A DNA stretch of 64,000 nt from Streptomyces coeruleorubidus (GCF_008705135.1 NZ_CP023694.1:2542001-2606000), one strand, 5' to 3'; numbered from the stretch's first letter, positions 9,519 to 18,246 are shown. A program made the numbers and translations. Notes: generated from the letters alone by a model not told the origin.

Positions 9519-11096
9519 GTGACCGAGGGGGCCGGAGTGCGTGCCGGGGAGCTGCCCGACGACCTGACCGCGGCGGAGGCCGGAATGTGGCAGGCGTTCC
9601 GCAACGGCAGCGTGTACGACCTGAGCAGCGGCGACCCGGTGGTGGACGACCCGCACGGCGGCCACCCGTGGGGCGAGGATCGGACCGTGCGGGCCCGGAT
9701 CGTCTGCTGGCTGCTCCTGGACGGCCCGCCCGCCCTGGCCGGCCGGGTGTCGTCGCTGAAGCTGACCGGCGTGCTGATCAGCGGCTCGCTGGACCTCGCG
9801 GGCGGCACGGTGGTCCCGTACGTCGAGATGCACCAGTGCCGGTTCGAGCAGGACGTGCTGCTGCCGGAGGCCCGCTTCACGACCGTGCGGATGGTGGACT
9901 GCTCGGTGCCGCGGCTGGAGGCGGCCCGCGTGCAGACGGAGGGCGATCTGCATCTGCCGCGCTGCCGCTTCCACCGCGGCATCCGGCTCACGGACGCGCA
10001 GATCGGCACGGACCTGATGCTCAACCAGGCGATCGTGCACCGGGACCGCAGCGGGCGGTCGATCGCCGCGGACGGCCTGACCGTCGGCCAGGACTTACAG
10101 GCCGAGCTGCTGGAGTCGCACGGCGAGCTGAGCCTGCGCGCCGCCACCATCGGCGTGTCCCTGAGCCTGCGCGGCGCCCGCCTGGCCAACCCGTACGAGC
10201 GGCTCGCCTTCAACGCCCCGCAGCTCACCGTCGAGCGCAGCCTGTACCTGACGCCGGCGGGCATCGGCGCCCAGGCGATGAGCGGGATGACCCCGGCGCG
10301 CGGGACGCGGATCCAGCGGTTCTCGTGCGAGGGCGGGATCCGGCTGGACGACGGGCGGTTCGGCGACGCGGTCGACTTCGAGCGGGCCAGGTTCACCCTC
10401 ACCGACGACCAGGAGCTGTCACTGCGCCGGGTGCAGACGCCGGAGCTGCGGTTCCTCGGTGAGCAGCCCGCGCGCGGGCGTGTCGTGCTGTCGGGGGCGA
10501 AGATCGTCAACCTGATGGACCGGGCGGACGCCTGGCCCGGCCCCGGGCGGCTGCACATGGGCGGCTTCACCTACGAGAACCTCGTGCCGCGCGGGCCGTT
10601 CCCGCTGGCCGAGCGGCTGGACTGGGTGGCGGCGGCGACCGCCGAGTACAACCCGGAGCCGTACGAGCGGCTCGCGGCCGTGCTGCGGGCCGGCGGGGAG
10701 GACGAGGACGCCCGCGAGGTGCTGCTCGCCAAGCAGCGCCGGCACCGGGAGAGCCTGCCGCCGGCCGCCAAGCTGTGGGGTTACGCGCAGGACTGGACGG
10801 TCGCCTACGGGTACCGGCCGGGCCGGGCCGCGGTGTGGATGGCGGTGCTGTGGGCGGCGGGCTCGTTCGCCTTCGCCCAGGCCGGGCACCCGCCGCTGAA
10901 GCGCGGTGAGCATCCGGAGTGGAACCCCACGCTGTTCACGCTCGATCTGCTGCTGCCGGTCATCGACCTCGGCCAGGTGGGCTTCTGGCAGTTGCGCGGG
11001 GGCTGGCAGTGGCTGGCGACGGCCATGATCCTGCTGGGCTGGATCCTGGCGACGACAGTGGCGGCGGGGGCGACGCGGTTGCTGCGGCGCAACTAG
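9519..11096 (+). CDS. Membrane-anchored repeat protein with a TTA codon, function unknown
   Basis: This 525-residue protein has a long central part (about 60-330) of short beta-like repeats with alternating hydrophobics, such as [13 protein letters not shown] and [23 protein letters not shown], resembling a pentapeptide-type beta helix. Two transmembrane helices follow near the C-terminus, about 440-462 and 497-520. Related actinobacterial proteins are often labelled membrane-associated oxidoreductases, but I see no nucleotide-binding motif to support that. The start is GTG at 9519 behind a GGAGGAAGG stretch. Codon 193 (bases 10095-10097) is TTA, the codon read only by the bldA tRNA in Streptomyces, so translation may depend on development. 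It is divergent from hisD. Confidence 0.75.
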   Translation: MTEGAGVRAGELPDDLTAAEAGMWQAFRNGSVYDLSSGDPVVDDPHGGHPWGEDRTVRARIVCWLLLDGPPALAGRVSSLKLTGVLISGSLDLAGGTVVPYVEMHQCRFEQDVLLPEARFTTVRMVDCSVPRLEAARVQTEGDLHLPRCRFHRGIRLTDAQIGTDLMLNQAIVHRDRSGRSIAADGLTVGQDLQAELLESHGELSLRAATIGVSLSLRGARLANPYERLAFNAPQLTVERSLYLTPAGIGAQAMSGMTPARGTRIQRFSCEGGIRLDDGRFGDAVDFERARFTLTDDQELSLRRVQTPELRFLGEQPARGRVVLSGAKIVNLMDRADAWPGPGRLHMGGFTYENLVPRGPFPLAERLDWVAAATAEYNPEPYERLAAVLRAGGEDEDAREVLLAKQRRHRESLPPAAKLWGYAQDWTVAYGYRPGRAAVWMAVLWAAGSFAFAQAGHPPLKRGEHPEWNPTLFTLDLLLPVIDLGQVGFWQLRGGWQWLATAMILLGWILATTVAAGATRLLRRN

Positions 11097-11217
11097 TGTT
11101 GCCCATGTGATGGAAGTTGTTGAACTGTCACAGCTTTACCATCTCTTGACTCTGTGGCGTACAACTTTCCGCGACTTCCCTGAACGATCTGGCGCCGCTG
11201 TGACCAGCGGACTTTCA

Positions 11218-12249
11218 ATGGTCGGCACCATGGCAATACAGCTGCCGTTCATCCGCGCGAGCCGGATGACAAGGACCGCCTCCCACCTCGTCGGCGGACC
11301 GCGCACCGACGACGAGGCACTGCTCGACGCGCCCGACGCGCGGCTCAGTCCGGCGCTGGTCGCGGCCGCCCGCGACGACCACGGACCGGCTGCCGGGCTG
11401 CTCAGCGCCACCCGGACGGCGGCCGAATGGGAGCGGCGCGACCGGTACGTCACCCGGCTGGCCGCCTTCGCCCGCTCGCGCCCCGACTGGCTGGACGCCT
11501 GGCTCGCCACCGTCCCGCAGGACCCGGACGCGCTGCTGCTCAGGGCCCAGCTCGCGGTGGACCGCGCCTGGCAGTCACCGGCCCGGGCCGAGGCGCTGCG
11601 CGAGGTGAGCCCGCTGATCACGGCCGCCGCGCGGGCCGACCACGGCGATCCCGTGCCCTGGCGGCTCGCGCTGGACCACGCGCGCGGCGCCCAGGCCGGA
11701 CACAGCTACTTCGAGGAACTGTGGGCGGCGGCCGTCCGCCGCGCCCCCCACCACTACGGCTGTCACGAGTCGGCCCTGCGCTACCTGGCCGCGTCCTGGC
11801 ACGGTTCGCACCAGGAGTGCTTCGACTTCGCCGACCGGGCCGCGCAGGACGCGCCAGCCGACGCGCTCGTCCAGGCGCTGCCGCTGCGGGCCGCCTTCGG
11901 CTATCTCACCGACGACTGCGGCCCCGAGCTGCCGCGCGAACGGCTGGACGCGGCCGCCGACCGGGCGATCGCGCTGTCCCTGCGCCTGCCGACGGCCGAC
12001 CCCTGGCCGGCCCGCATGCGGAACCTGCTCGTCTTCGTCCTGGTGCGCCTGGAGCGCTGGCCGGACGCCCAGGAACAGCTGCGCCTGAACGGCCCGTACG
12101 CCACCTCGTTCCCCTGGGACCAGGTGTCCGACGACCCGCTCGGCCACTTCCTTCGGGTACGCGACGACATCCTGGCCGGAGCGGCCGGCCGGCCGCCCGG
12201 GCATCCACGGAGTGAACGGGGCGGACGAGCCCGCTCCCGCGACCATTAG
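11218..12249 (+). CDS. Helical repeat protein, function unknown
   Basis: The product, 343 residues from the ATG at 11218, is largely alpha-helical and rich in Ala, Arg and Leu, with paired amphipathic helices like a TPR solenoid, for example PQDPDALLLRAQLAVDRAW and FRQ-free repeats across 90-300. No signal peptide or membrane segment is seen. Possible starts are ATG 11218 (MVGTMAIQLPF) and ATG 11230; no ribosome binding site is clear. The 120 bases upstream are unusually AT-rich for this genome and probably hold its promoter. The C-terminus (PPGHPRSERGGRARSRDH) is basic. I do not recognise a function. Its tail lies 11 bases ahead of the LON-domain gene. Confidence 0.65.
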   Translation: MVGTMAIQLPFIRASRMTRTASHLVGGPRTDDEALLDAPDARLSPALVAAARDDHGPAAGLLSATRTAAEWERRDRYVTRLAAFARSRPDWLDAWLATVPQDPDALLLRAQLAVDRAWQSPARAEALREVSPLITAAARADHGDPVPWRLALDHARGAQAGHSYFEELWAAAVRRAPHHYGCHESALRYLAASWHGSHQECFDFADRAAQDAPADALVQALPLRAAFGYLTDDCGPELPRERLDAAADRAIALSLRLPTADPWPARMRNLLVFVLVRLERWPDAQEQLRLNGPYATSFPWDQVSDDPLGHFLRVRDDILAGAAGRPPGHPRSERGGRARSRDH

Positions 12250-12260
12250 GCTTTTGCGTC

Positions 12261-13001
12261 GTGACCACCGTCCGGCTCCCCCTCTTCCCCCTGAACTCGG
12301 TGCTGTTCCCGGGGCTCGTGCTCCCGCTCAACGTCTTCGAGGAGCGGTATCGCGCCATGATGCGCGAACTGCTGAAGACGCCGGAGGACGAGCCGCGCCG
12401 GTTCGCCGTCGTGGCGATCCGCGACGGCCACGAGGTGGCCCCGAGCGCGCCCGGCATGCCCGACCCCACGTCCCTGCCCGAGCGGGGGCCCGCCGCCGGC
12501 TTCGGCACGGACCCGGCCAAGGCGTTCCACAAGGTGGGCTGTATCGCGGACGCCGCGACGATCCGCGAGCGGACCGACGGCTCCTTCGAGGTGCTGGCGA
12601 CCGGCACGAACCGGGTGCGGCTGCTGTCGGTGGAGGCGTCGGGTCCGTTCCTGACGGCCGAGCTGGAGACGCTGCCGGAGGAACCCGGCGACGAGGCGGC
12701 GCCCTTGGCCGAGGGGGTGCTGCGGTCCTTCCGCCAGTACCAGAAGCGGCTGGCTGGCGCGCGGGAACGGTCCCTGACGACCGGCGCCGACCTGCCCGAC
12801 GAGCCCGGTGTGGTCTCGTACCTGGTGGCCGCGGCGATGATGCTGGACACCCCCACCAAGCAGCGCCTGCTCCAGGCACCCGACACGGCCTCCCGCCTGC
12901 GCGACGAGCTGAAACTCCTTCGCTCCGAGACGGCCATCATCCGTAATCTGCCGTCGTTGCCGTCGTCGGACCTGACGCGCGGCCCGACGAGTCTCAACTG
13001 A
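12261..13001 (+). CDS. LON substrate-binding domain protein (no protease domain)
   Basis: This 246-residue protein is a stand-alone LON N-terminal domain: it opens VRLPLFPLNSVLFPGLVLPL and contains NVFEERYRAMM and a helical second half. It has neither the AAA+ nor the Ser-Lys protease part of Lon. Such proteins are common in actinobacteria and their role is not established. The start is GTG at 12261, 11 bases after the previous gene. Its last codons form the first unit of a 17-base tandem repeat that runs to base 13053. Confidence 0.88.
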   Translation: MTTVRLPLFPLNSVLFPGLVLPLNVFEERYRAMMRELLKTPEDEPRRFAVVAIRDGHEVAPSAPGMPDPTSLPERGPAAGFGTDPAKAFHKVGCIADAATIRERTDGSFEVLATGTNRVRLLSVEASGPFLTAELETLPEEPGDEAAPLAEGVLRSFRQYQKRLAGARERSLTTGADLPDEPGVVSYLVAAAMMLDTPTKQRLLQAPDTASRLRDELKLLRSETAIIRNLPSLPSSDLTRGPTSLN

Positions 13002-13053
13002 AGACGAGTCTCAACTGAAGACGCGTCTCAACCGAAGACGCGTCTCGACCGAA
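12986..13053 (+). repeat. Four tandem copies of a 17-base unit
   Basis: Units start at 12986, 13003, 13020 and 13037. The first two are identical (GACGAGTCTCAACTGAA); the third and fourth are GACGCGTCTCAACCGAA and GACGCGTCTCGACCGAA. Unit 1 contains the end and stop codon of the LON-domain gene; the rest fill the gap to ybaK. In the later units the palindrome AGACGCGTCT forms at each junction. Confidence 0.9.
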
Positions 13054-13062
13054 GCGGACGGA

Positions 13063-13566
13063 ATGGCCAAGAAGTCGAAGAAGCAGCAGCCGGGCGGCAC
13101 CCCCGCGACGGTCGCCCTCACGGCGGCCGGCGTGGAGTTCACGGTCCACTCCTACGACCACGACCCCTCCCACCCCTCCTACGGCGAGGAGGCGGCCGAG
13201 GCGATGGGCGTCTCCCCGGACCGCGTCTTCAAGACCCTGGTGGCGGACGTCGACGGCTCCCTGACGGTCGCCGTGGTCCCGGTGGCGGGCCAGCTGGACC
13301 TGAAGGCCCTGGCAGCGGCCGTGGGCGGCAAACGCGCGACCATGGCCGACCCGACACTGGCGGAACGCACGACGGGGTACGTCCGGGGCGGCATCTCCCC
13401 GCTGGGCCAGCGAAAGAGGCTCCCGACGGTGCTCGATGCCTCGGCTTCAGCGCACTCGACGATCTGCGTCTCGGCGGGCCGGAGGGGCCTGGAGGTGGAA
13501 CTGTCCCCGCTGGACTTGCAGAAGCTGACGGACGCACTGCTGGCGCCTGTCGGGCGATTCAGCTGA
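13063..13566 (+). CDS. ybaK: Cys-tRNA(Pro) deacylase, YbaK/EbsC family
   Basis: This 167-residue protein has the YbaK fold, a trans-editing domain that removes wrongly charged amino acids from tRNA-Pro. The conserved lysine pocket is in VFKTLVADVDG; GGKRATMADP, VRGGISPLGQRKRLPT and FCVSAG-like ICVSAGRRG follow in family order. A short Lys-rich leader (MAKKSKKQQPGG) precedes the domain. The ATG at 13063 is 9 bases past the tandem repeat. Substrate choice (Cys or Ala) is from the family, not visible here. Confidence 0.9.
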   Translation: MAKKSKKQQPGGTPATVALTAAGVEFTVHSYDHDPSHPSYGEEAAEAMGVSPDRVFKTLVADVDGSLTVAVVPVAGQLDLKALAAAVGGKRATMADPTLAERTTGYVRGGISPLGQRKRLPTVLDASASAHSTICVSAGRRGLEVELSPLDLQKLTDALLAPVGRFS

Positions 13567-13579
13567 GCTGCGGGCAATC

Positions 13580-13598
13580 GTGCCGCTAAGGGCGGCAC
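13580..13598. terminator. Candidate terminator between ybaK and the converging membrane-protein gene
   Basis: GTGCCGC and GCGGCAC (7 bp) enclose the loop TAAGG 13 bases after the ybaK stop. It lies in the 105-base gap between two converging genes. Confidence 0.5.
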
Positions 13599-13671
13599 CC
13601 GTCCCAAAGAGAGCGGCACCCCGCGCCGCCGGGCTGCGGACCCACCCCGCCCCAGCACCAACGCCGAGCGC

Positions 13672-14388
13672 TCAAGCAGCAGGCGGTGCCTCATAGGGCC
13701 CATGCCCGAACTCCGGCTCCGGATCCCGAGGCCCGAACAACGCCGTCAACCCGAGATGCAGCACCAGCGCGGCGAACGGCCAGGCCAGCAACGCCCCCTT
13801 CGCCCCCAGCCTCAACGGCGCGGAGAACGTCACCCCCCGCCCCACTTCCCGCGCATGGGCGACCACGTCCTCCGCGGGCCCGAGCCACACCCCGACCCGC
13901 CATGCCACAAACGACCCGAGCAGCCCCCCGACGGCCAGCCCCACGACCAGCGGCACACCCCCGCGCCGCCGCAGCAGGAACACGACCAGGGCACTGACGA
14001 CCCCGAAGGCCAGCCCGAGCAGCGTGAACGTGCCGTCGACCCCGACGGCCTGCTCCCCCTCGGTGTCCTTGAGGAAGACGACCCAGTTCCCCTCGACCAC
14101 GTCACCGACCAGCGGCACGTGAGGCGCGAGCCACCACCACAGCACGCCCAGCAGCACCCCGCCGAGCGCCACCGCCACGGCGACCACGCCGGCCTCCCGC
14201 ACTTCCGTCCTCATGCCGGGCCCGTCGTCCTGCCCGTACCAGCCGTGCCCGGCGTACTCGGCCTGCTGAGACCCAGGAGCCTCGGCTTCATGAGCCTGGG
14301 ACCCGTGCGCCCCGGGGCCGGCGCCCGGCGGCGGCCACGAATCCTGTGCGGAACGTTCATGCGGTGGCGGATTCAGTGGTGCGGTCAC
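13672..14388 (-). CDS. Integral membrane protein (DUF2567-like)
   Basis: This 238-residue protein has a disordered N-terminal 80 residues rich in Pro, Gly and His. Four membrane segments follow, about 85-105, 135-155, 160-182 and 205-225, with the signature-like stretch APHVPLVGDVVEGNWVVFL between the first two. I associate this layout with the actinobacterial DUF2567 family of unknown function, at modest certainty. The GTG at 14388 (VTAPLNPPPHERSAQDSW) is a likely start. It follows the ABC permease on the same strand after 56 bases. Confidence 0.65.
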   Translation of the reverse strand: MTAPLNPPPHERSAQDSWPPPGAGPGAHGSQAHEAEAPGSQQAEYAGHGWYGQDDGPGMRTEVREAGVVAVAVALGGVLLGVLWWWLAPHVPLVGDVVEGNWVVFLKDTEGEQAVGVDGTFTLLGLAFGVVSALVVFLLRRRGGVPLVVGLAVGGLLGSFVAWRVGVWLGPAEDVVAHAREVGRGVTFSAPLRLGAKGALLAWPFAALVLHLGLTALFGPRDPEPEFGHGPYEAPPAA

Positions 14389-14444
14389 CCTGCCATCGTG
14401 CCAGGCCCGCCTGTGCCCCGCGTCACCGGACGATCCCTCCCCGC

Positions 14445-15266
14445 TCACCGGACGGCCGCCCGGCGGTACGCCCAGGTCGCCACGGCCAGCGATACGACGC
14501 CCACGAACCCGCACACGGCGAGGTCACCGAGCACGAAGGCCCAGTCGGGGTTCGGCCCGAACGTGCGCGCGAAGGCCTCCACCCCGTACGTCGACGGCAG
14601 CAGATCCCGCGCGAACCGCACGACCTCCGGCATCCGGTCCGCCGGCAGCACGCCCAGCAGCAGCGCCGCCGACATGCCGAGCTGCCCGAGCAACGTGGCC
14701 AGCTCCGGCCGGGGCGCGAGCAGCCCGAGCGCCGCCCCGAGCCCGGCGAGCGCGGCGCCCGCCAGCGGGATCACGGCCACGAGGATCCACAGATGGGCCA
14801 GTGGCAGCCCGAAGAGCACACAGCCGAACACCGCCGTCACGACGGTCCCGGGCACGGTGAACGACGCGTACGCGCCCGCCGCGCCCAGCACCACCGCCGC
14901 CGGCGGCACCGGCAGCGTCGCGTAGTGGTCGAGTCCGCCGCTGGCCCGCAGCTGCCCGAAGTACTGCGCGAGAAGGTTCAGCGCGACGAAGGCGACCACG
15001 AGGACCGACGACCCGGCGACGACGGCCTGCGCCTCTGCCCCGTCGTCCACGACCCCGCGCATCAGGATCATGATCCCGATCGACTGGAAGGTCGCCACGA
15101 ACAGCAGCGGGATTCGCGCGACCCGCGCCCGGGACAGCTGCGCCCGGTACACGGCCGCCAGCGACGGCCACAGCCGCGCCCGAGGCCCGAGCTCGGCCGC
15201 GTACGCGGCGGGCTCGTCCACGGCCAGGGCACTGCCCGGCAGGACATCGGCGGGTACGACACTCAC
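14445..15266 (-). CDS. ABC transporter permease (ABC-2 type)
   Basis: This 273-residue permease has about six membrane helices, including RIPLLFVATFQSIGIMILM near 52 and WILVAVIPLAGAALAGLGAAL near 158. The conserved ABC-2 feature LPSTYGVEAFARTF precedes the last helix. With the ATPase encoded just upstream it forms a probable exporter; the substrate is unknown. The start is GTG at 15266 with GGGGAG eight bases ahead, and it overlaps the stop of a small upstream ORF (GTGA). Confidence 0.88.
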   Translation of the reverse strand: MSVVPADVLPGSALAVDEPAAYAAELGPRARLWPSLAAVYRAQLSRARVARIPLLFVATFQSIGIMILMRGVVDDGAEAQAVVAGSSVLVVAFVALNLLAQYFGQLRASGGLDHYATLPVPPAAVVLGAAGAYASFTVPGTVVTAVFGCVLFGLPLAHLWILVAVIPLAGAALAGLGAALGLLAPRPELATLLGQLGMSAALLLGVLPADRMPEVVRFARDLLPSTYGVEAFARTFGPNPDWAFVLGDLAVCGFVGVVSLAVATWAYRRAAVR

Positions 15267-15451
15267 GTCGCGCTGCTCCCCTTCGTCGGGTCCACTGCGG
15301 CAGTCGCCCAGTTCGGTACGTACGCGGCGCCCCGCGTACTCAAGGCCGCCGCATTCCGGGCCGCCGCATTCCGGGCCGTCACATTCAAGGCCGTCATGTT
15401 CAAGGCCGCCATGTTCCAGGCCCCCGCACTCGAGGCCTCGCCACTCCTCAC
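15263..15451 (-). CDS. Small repeat ORF between ABC ATPase and permease
   Basis: This 62-residue reading frame begins with GTG at 15451 overlapping the ATPase stop (GTGA) and ends with TGA overlapping the permease GTG (GTGA). It thus fills the gap exactly and is coupled at both ends. Its middle is five or six copies of a 15-base unit giving five-residue repeats of the type A-(L/R)-N-x-x (ALNMT, ALNVT, ARNAA). Third codon positions are mostly G or C, as in real genes here. The pattern is reminiscent of pentapeptide repeats, but the order A-L-N is not the classic A-(D/N)-L. No family is recognised, and a non-coding spacer is the alternative. Confidence 0.5.
   Translation of the reverse strand: MRSGEASSAGAWNMAALNMTALNVTARNAAARNAAALSTRGAAYVPNWATAAVDPTKGSSAT
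15344..15433. repeat. 15-base tandem repeat inside the small ABC-operon ORF
   Basis: Six units starting GGCC follow at 15-base steps from 15344; the first two are identical (GGCCGCCGCATTCCG) and the others differ at a few positions. A partial seventh starts at 15434. A unit length divisible by three keeps the minus-strand frame open. Confidence 0.85.
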
Positions 15452-16467
15452 GCCTTCACCAGCCCCTGCTGCACGGCACCGCCCAGGGCCAGGTACACGT
15501 CCTCCAGGCTCGGCGTGGCCAGCGTGAAGTCGTCCAGGGCGGCGAAGGCGGCTCCGCCGGTGACGGTGGCGACCACCGCCCGGGCCTCCTCGGGCCCGAG
15601 CCGGAGCGTCCACAGGCGGCCCGACTCCACGGCGCGGTCCCGCAGCGCGGCCACCTCGGGGACGTGCAGCGGCGCCGCGTCCCGCCACACCAGGTCGACC
15701 CGCACCTCGCCGGCGACCTGCTCCTTGAGCCCGGTCGGAGTGTCGCAGGCGATCACCCGCCCCCGGTCGAGGACGGCCACCCGGTCCAGCACGGTCTCGG
15801 CCTCGATGACGTTGTGGGTGACCAGCAGCACGGTCGTCCCGCGCTCGGCCCGCCGCCGGTCGACGGCGGACCACACAGCCCGCCGCGCCACCGGGTCCAT
15901 GCCGGTGGTCGGCTCGTCGAGCACGAGCAGCGACCGCTCCCCCACCAGCGCCGCGGCGAAGCACGCCAGGCGCCGCTGGCCCCCGGAGAGCTTCTTCAGC
16001 GGCCGCCCGGCGAGCGGCGCGAGCCCCAGCTCGTCGAGTACGTCGTCCCGCTCGGCCCGCGCCCGCCGTACGTCCAGGCCGCGCAGCCGCCCGGTGGTCT
16101 CGGCGGCGAGCGACACGGTCAGCTCGTCGAGGGCGGTCGACTCCTGCCCGAGGTAGGCGAGGATCCGCGCCGCCCGCTCCGGGTGGCGCACGATGTCGTG
16201 CCCGAGAATCTCCACGCTGCCGCGGTCGGGCCGCATCAGTCCGGTGAGCTGCCGTACGAGGGTGGACTTGCCGGCGCCGTTCGGCCCGAGCAGGCCGAAG
16301 ATCTCGCCACGCCGGATGTCCAGCGTCACGTCGTCCGTGGCCCGGACCTCGGGTGTTCCGGGCGCGCCGCGCCGGGCGCGTACCGCCGGATAGGTCTTGG
16401 TCAGCCCGCGCACCGCGCACACGACGTCACCATCGTGCCGAAATGCCTGTGCCGCGCGCTTACTCAC
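15448..16467 (-). CDS. ABC transporter ATP-binding protein
   Basis: This 339-residue protein has Walker A GLLGPNGAGKST, signature LSGGQRRLACFAAAL, Walker B LLVLDEPTTGMDP and the switch His in VTHNVIEAE. The C-terminal extension of about 90 residues resembles the regulatory tail of drug and antibiotic exporters of the DrrA type. Its partner permease follows after the small repeat ORF. The start is GTG at 16467 (VSKRAAQAF); starts further in, near VVCAVRGLTKTYP, cannot be excluded. Confidence 0.92.
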   Translation of the reverse strand: MSKRAAQAFRHDGDVVCAVRGLTKTYPAVRARRGAPGTPEVRATDDVTLDIRRGEIFGLLGPNGAGKSTLVRQLTGLMRPDRGSVEILGHDIVRHPERAARILAYLGQESTALDELTVSLAAETTGRLRGLDVRRARAERDDVLDELGLAPLAGRPLKKLSGGQRRLACFAAALVGERSLLVLDEPTTGMDPVARRAVWSAVDRRRAERGTTVLLVTHNVIEAETVLDRVAVLDRGRVIACDTPTGLKEQVAGEVRVDLVWRDAAPLHVPEVAALRDRAVESGRLWTLRLGPEEARAVVATVTGGAAFAALDDFTLATPSLEDVYLALGGAVQQGLVKA

Positions 16468-16545
16468 AAGGGACGAGACTACGGGGTCGGCGAGCCCGGT
16501 CCGCTCTCGGGTCGGTCCACAACGGGAAATCCGCCGGCGAAGTTC

Positions 16546-17766
16546 TCATTCGCCGACGGGCGCGTGCTCCACTCCCGTGCGGACGCCGATCTCCTTCCAG
16601 AAACCGGCCCGGATGGCGTACCGGTCCCGCTCGTCGATCTGGTCGTCCTTGTGGGCGAGCAGCCCGAAGCGGGCGGCGTAGCGCAGCAGCTCCCCGTCGA
16701 CACGGTGCGGGATGCGCGGGTACATTCCGGACAGTTTCTGCAGGTGGCCCTGGTCGCCGAGGCGCTCGACCCAGCGCCGCGCGAAGACCTGCCCCACCTC
16801 GAAGGGGTCGCCGCCGACGGTGGTGATGTCCTCCTCGCGGTCGGCCCACCGCTGCTCGGCCGTGGTCAGCTGGGCGAGCGTCGGCATCGAGGCGGCCTCG
16901 GGGGGCTCGGCCGTGGGCCGGTCGACCCAGCCCTTGTCGGAGGACCAGCGGAGGGTGGCGGAGGCGGGCTGCTGGGCGGACTGGGCGCCGGGGGCGCGCA
17001 GGGCGGCCAGGTCTTTGGGCGTGGGGACGCCTTTGGCGGCGGGCGCCCGTTCCTCCCCGCCGTTCTGCCCGGCACCGGCCGCGGGGTGCTGCGGCTGCGG
17101 GGCGGGTCGCTCGGCCGCGGCGGCGAGCGCGGACTCGGGCAGCGGGGCGGAGAGGATCGCGGCGATCTCGGGCCGGGGCGCGGGCTGCGGGGCGCACACG
17201 CCGGTGTGCTCCTTGGCGCGGACGGCCCTGGTGATCCAGGTCCGGTCCAGGACGCGCCGCTCGTCGGCCTCGGCGACCAGGTCCTCGGACTGGTTGTAGT
17301 CGCCGTCGGCGGCCTGCACGGCCCACAGGTGGACGGCGACGCCGTGCTCCTTGGCGGCCATCATTCCCGGCAGCAGGTCACCGTCCCCGGTCACCAGGAC
17401 GACGTCGGAGCAGGCGCGGTTGCGGGCCAGTTCGGTGAGCTCGGCGTGCATCGCGGCGTCCACGCCCTTCTGCGCCCAGCGGCCGTCGCTGCGGGTCAGC
17501 GCGCCCAGCCGGACGGTGACCCGGGGCATCACGCGCAGCCTGCGGTGCTCGGGCTGCGGGACCCGGTCGGGGGCGCCGTCGAACCAGTAGATACGCAGCA
17601 GCGGCTGCTGCGTGTCCGACTCGGCGCGTTCGCGCAGCCCCTGGATGAGGGCGGTGTGGTCGACGGTGATACGGGATCGCGAGGGCTCCCCGGCGAGGAG
17701 ACTCGCCGCTGCCCCCAGCAGATACCCCGCGTCCACCAGGACGATGCAGCGGTCCACACGACTCAC
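16546..17766 (-). CDS. NYN-domain protein (probable nuclease)
   Basis: This 406-residue protein has an N-terminal NYN domain of the PIN-like nuclease fold. The acidic residues are D12 (VLVDAGYL), D103 (QKGVDAAM), D121, D128 and D130 (VTGDGDLLPGM), so the catalytic site appears intact. A Pro/Ala-rich linker (about 195-275) leads to a C-terminal helical domain (about 325-395) like those that bind nucleic acid in related proteins. A role in RNA processing is inferred from the family. The start is GTG at 17766, with GGGAAGAGG just ahead. It is divergent from a small basic protein gene 213 bases away. Confidence 0.85.
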   Translation of the reverse strand: MSRVDRCIVLVDAGYLLGAAASLLAGEPSRSRITVDHTALIQGLRERAESDTQQPLLRIYWFDGAPDRVPQPEHRRLRVMPRVTVRLGALTRSDGRWAQKGVDAAMHAELTELARNRACSDVVLVTGDGDLLPGMMAAKEHGVAVHLWAVQAADGDYNQSEDLVAEADERRVLDRTWITRAVRAKEHTGVCAPQPAPRPEIAAILSAPLPESALAAAAERPAPQPQHPAAGAGQNGGEERAPAAKGVPTPKDLAALRAPGAQSAQQPASATLRWSSDKGWVDRPTAEPPEAASMPTLAQLTTAEQRWADREEDITTVGGDPFEVGQVFARRWVERLGDQGHLQKLSGMYPRIPHRVDGELLRYAARFGLLAHKDDQIDERDRYAIRAGFWKEIGVRTGVEHAPVGE

Positions 17767-17979
17767 CCTCTTCCCGGGAGGTTTGCTTCGGGCTTGCTTC
17801 GAGTCTGCCCGACGGCGCGGAGGTTAACGGCCGGAACTCGATCTTCGGCGTGGCGTTTCCGAGGATCTCGCCGCGACCAGCCCTGTCACGCACGGTAATT
17901 GTCCGACATGCGATCGTTGTCGGCCTGTGTGAATCTGGTCCCGGCCCTGGCCCCTAGATCCCCCACAGGAGGCATCACC

Positions 17980-18144
17980 ATGGCCAAGAACAAGAACCGT
18001 GACCGTAAGCAGCAGCGTCCTACCGAGCGCGGACAGCGGGCGGACCGCAGCCCCGCGACCGAGGCGGAGCCCCAGCCCGAGGTCGAGCTGACCCCCGGTG
18101 ACGTGGCGTCCCGCAAGCGGAAGCGCAGCTTCGGCCACAACTGA
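17980..18144 (+). CDS. Small highly basic protein, function unknown
   Basis: The 54-residue product begins MAKNKNRDRKQQRPTERG and ends RKRKRSFGHN, with an acidic middle (EAEPQPEVELTPGD). It is hydrophilic, without a membrane segment or cysteine, and looks disordered. The ribosome binding site AGGAGG lies eight bases before the ATG at 17980, one of the best in the window. A strong hairpin follows the stop. It stands alone between an NYN nuclease gene and dnaE. Binding to nucleic acid is plausible from charge only. Confidence 0.75.
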   Translation: MAKNKNRDRKQQRPTERGQRADRSPATEAEPQPEVELTPGDVASRKRKRSFGHN

Positions 18145-18183
18145 CATCTGTGTGACGGGTCGTTGAGACTCGCGCTCATGCGC

Positions 18184-18215
18184 GAGGGGCGTACCAGGTA
18201 CCGGGTACGCCCCTC
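18184..18215. terminator. Bidirectional terminator between the small basic protein gene and dnaE
   Basis: GAGGGGCGTACC and GGTACGCCCCTC form a perfect 12 bp stem with an 8-base loop in the gap between the two converging genes. Confidence 0.8.
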
Positions 18216-18246
18216 ACGCGCGTCAAGAGCCCGCTGGGCTCTGTCG

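Noticed and set aside
8015..10570. Long N-terminal extension of HisD
   Set aside because: The open frame continues upstream across the divergent promoter and another gene, but HisD homology begins at 9340.
15070..17898. A 942-codon open frame on the plus strand opposite the ABC and NYN genes
   Set aside because: It crosses three well-supported genes on the other strand and shows no motif.
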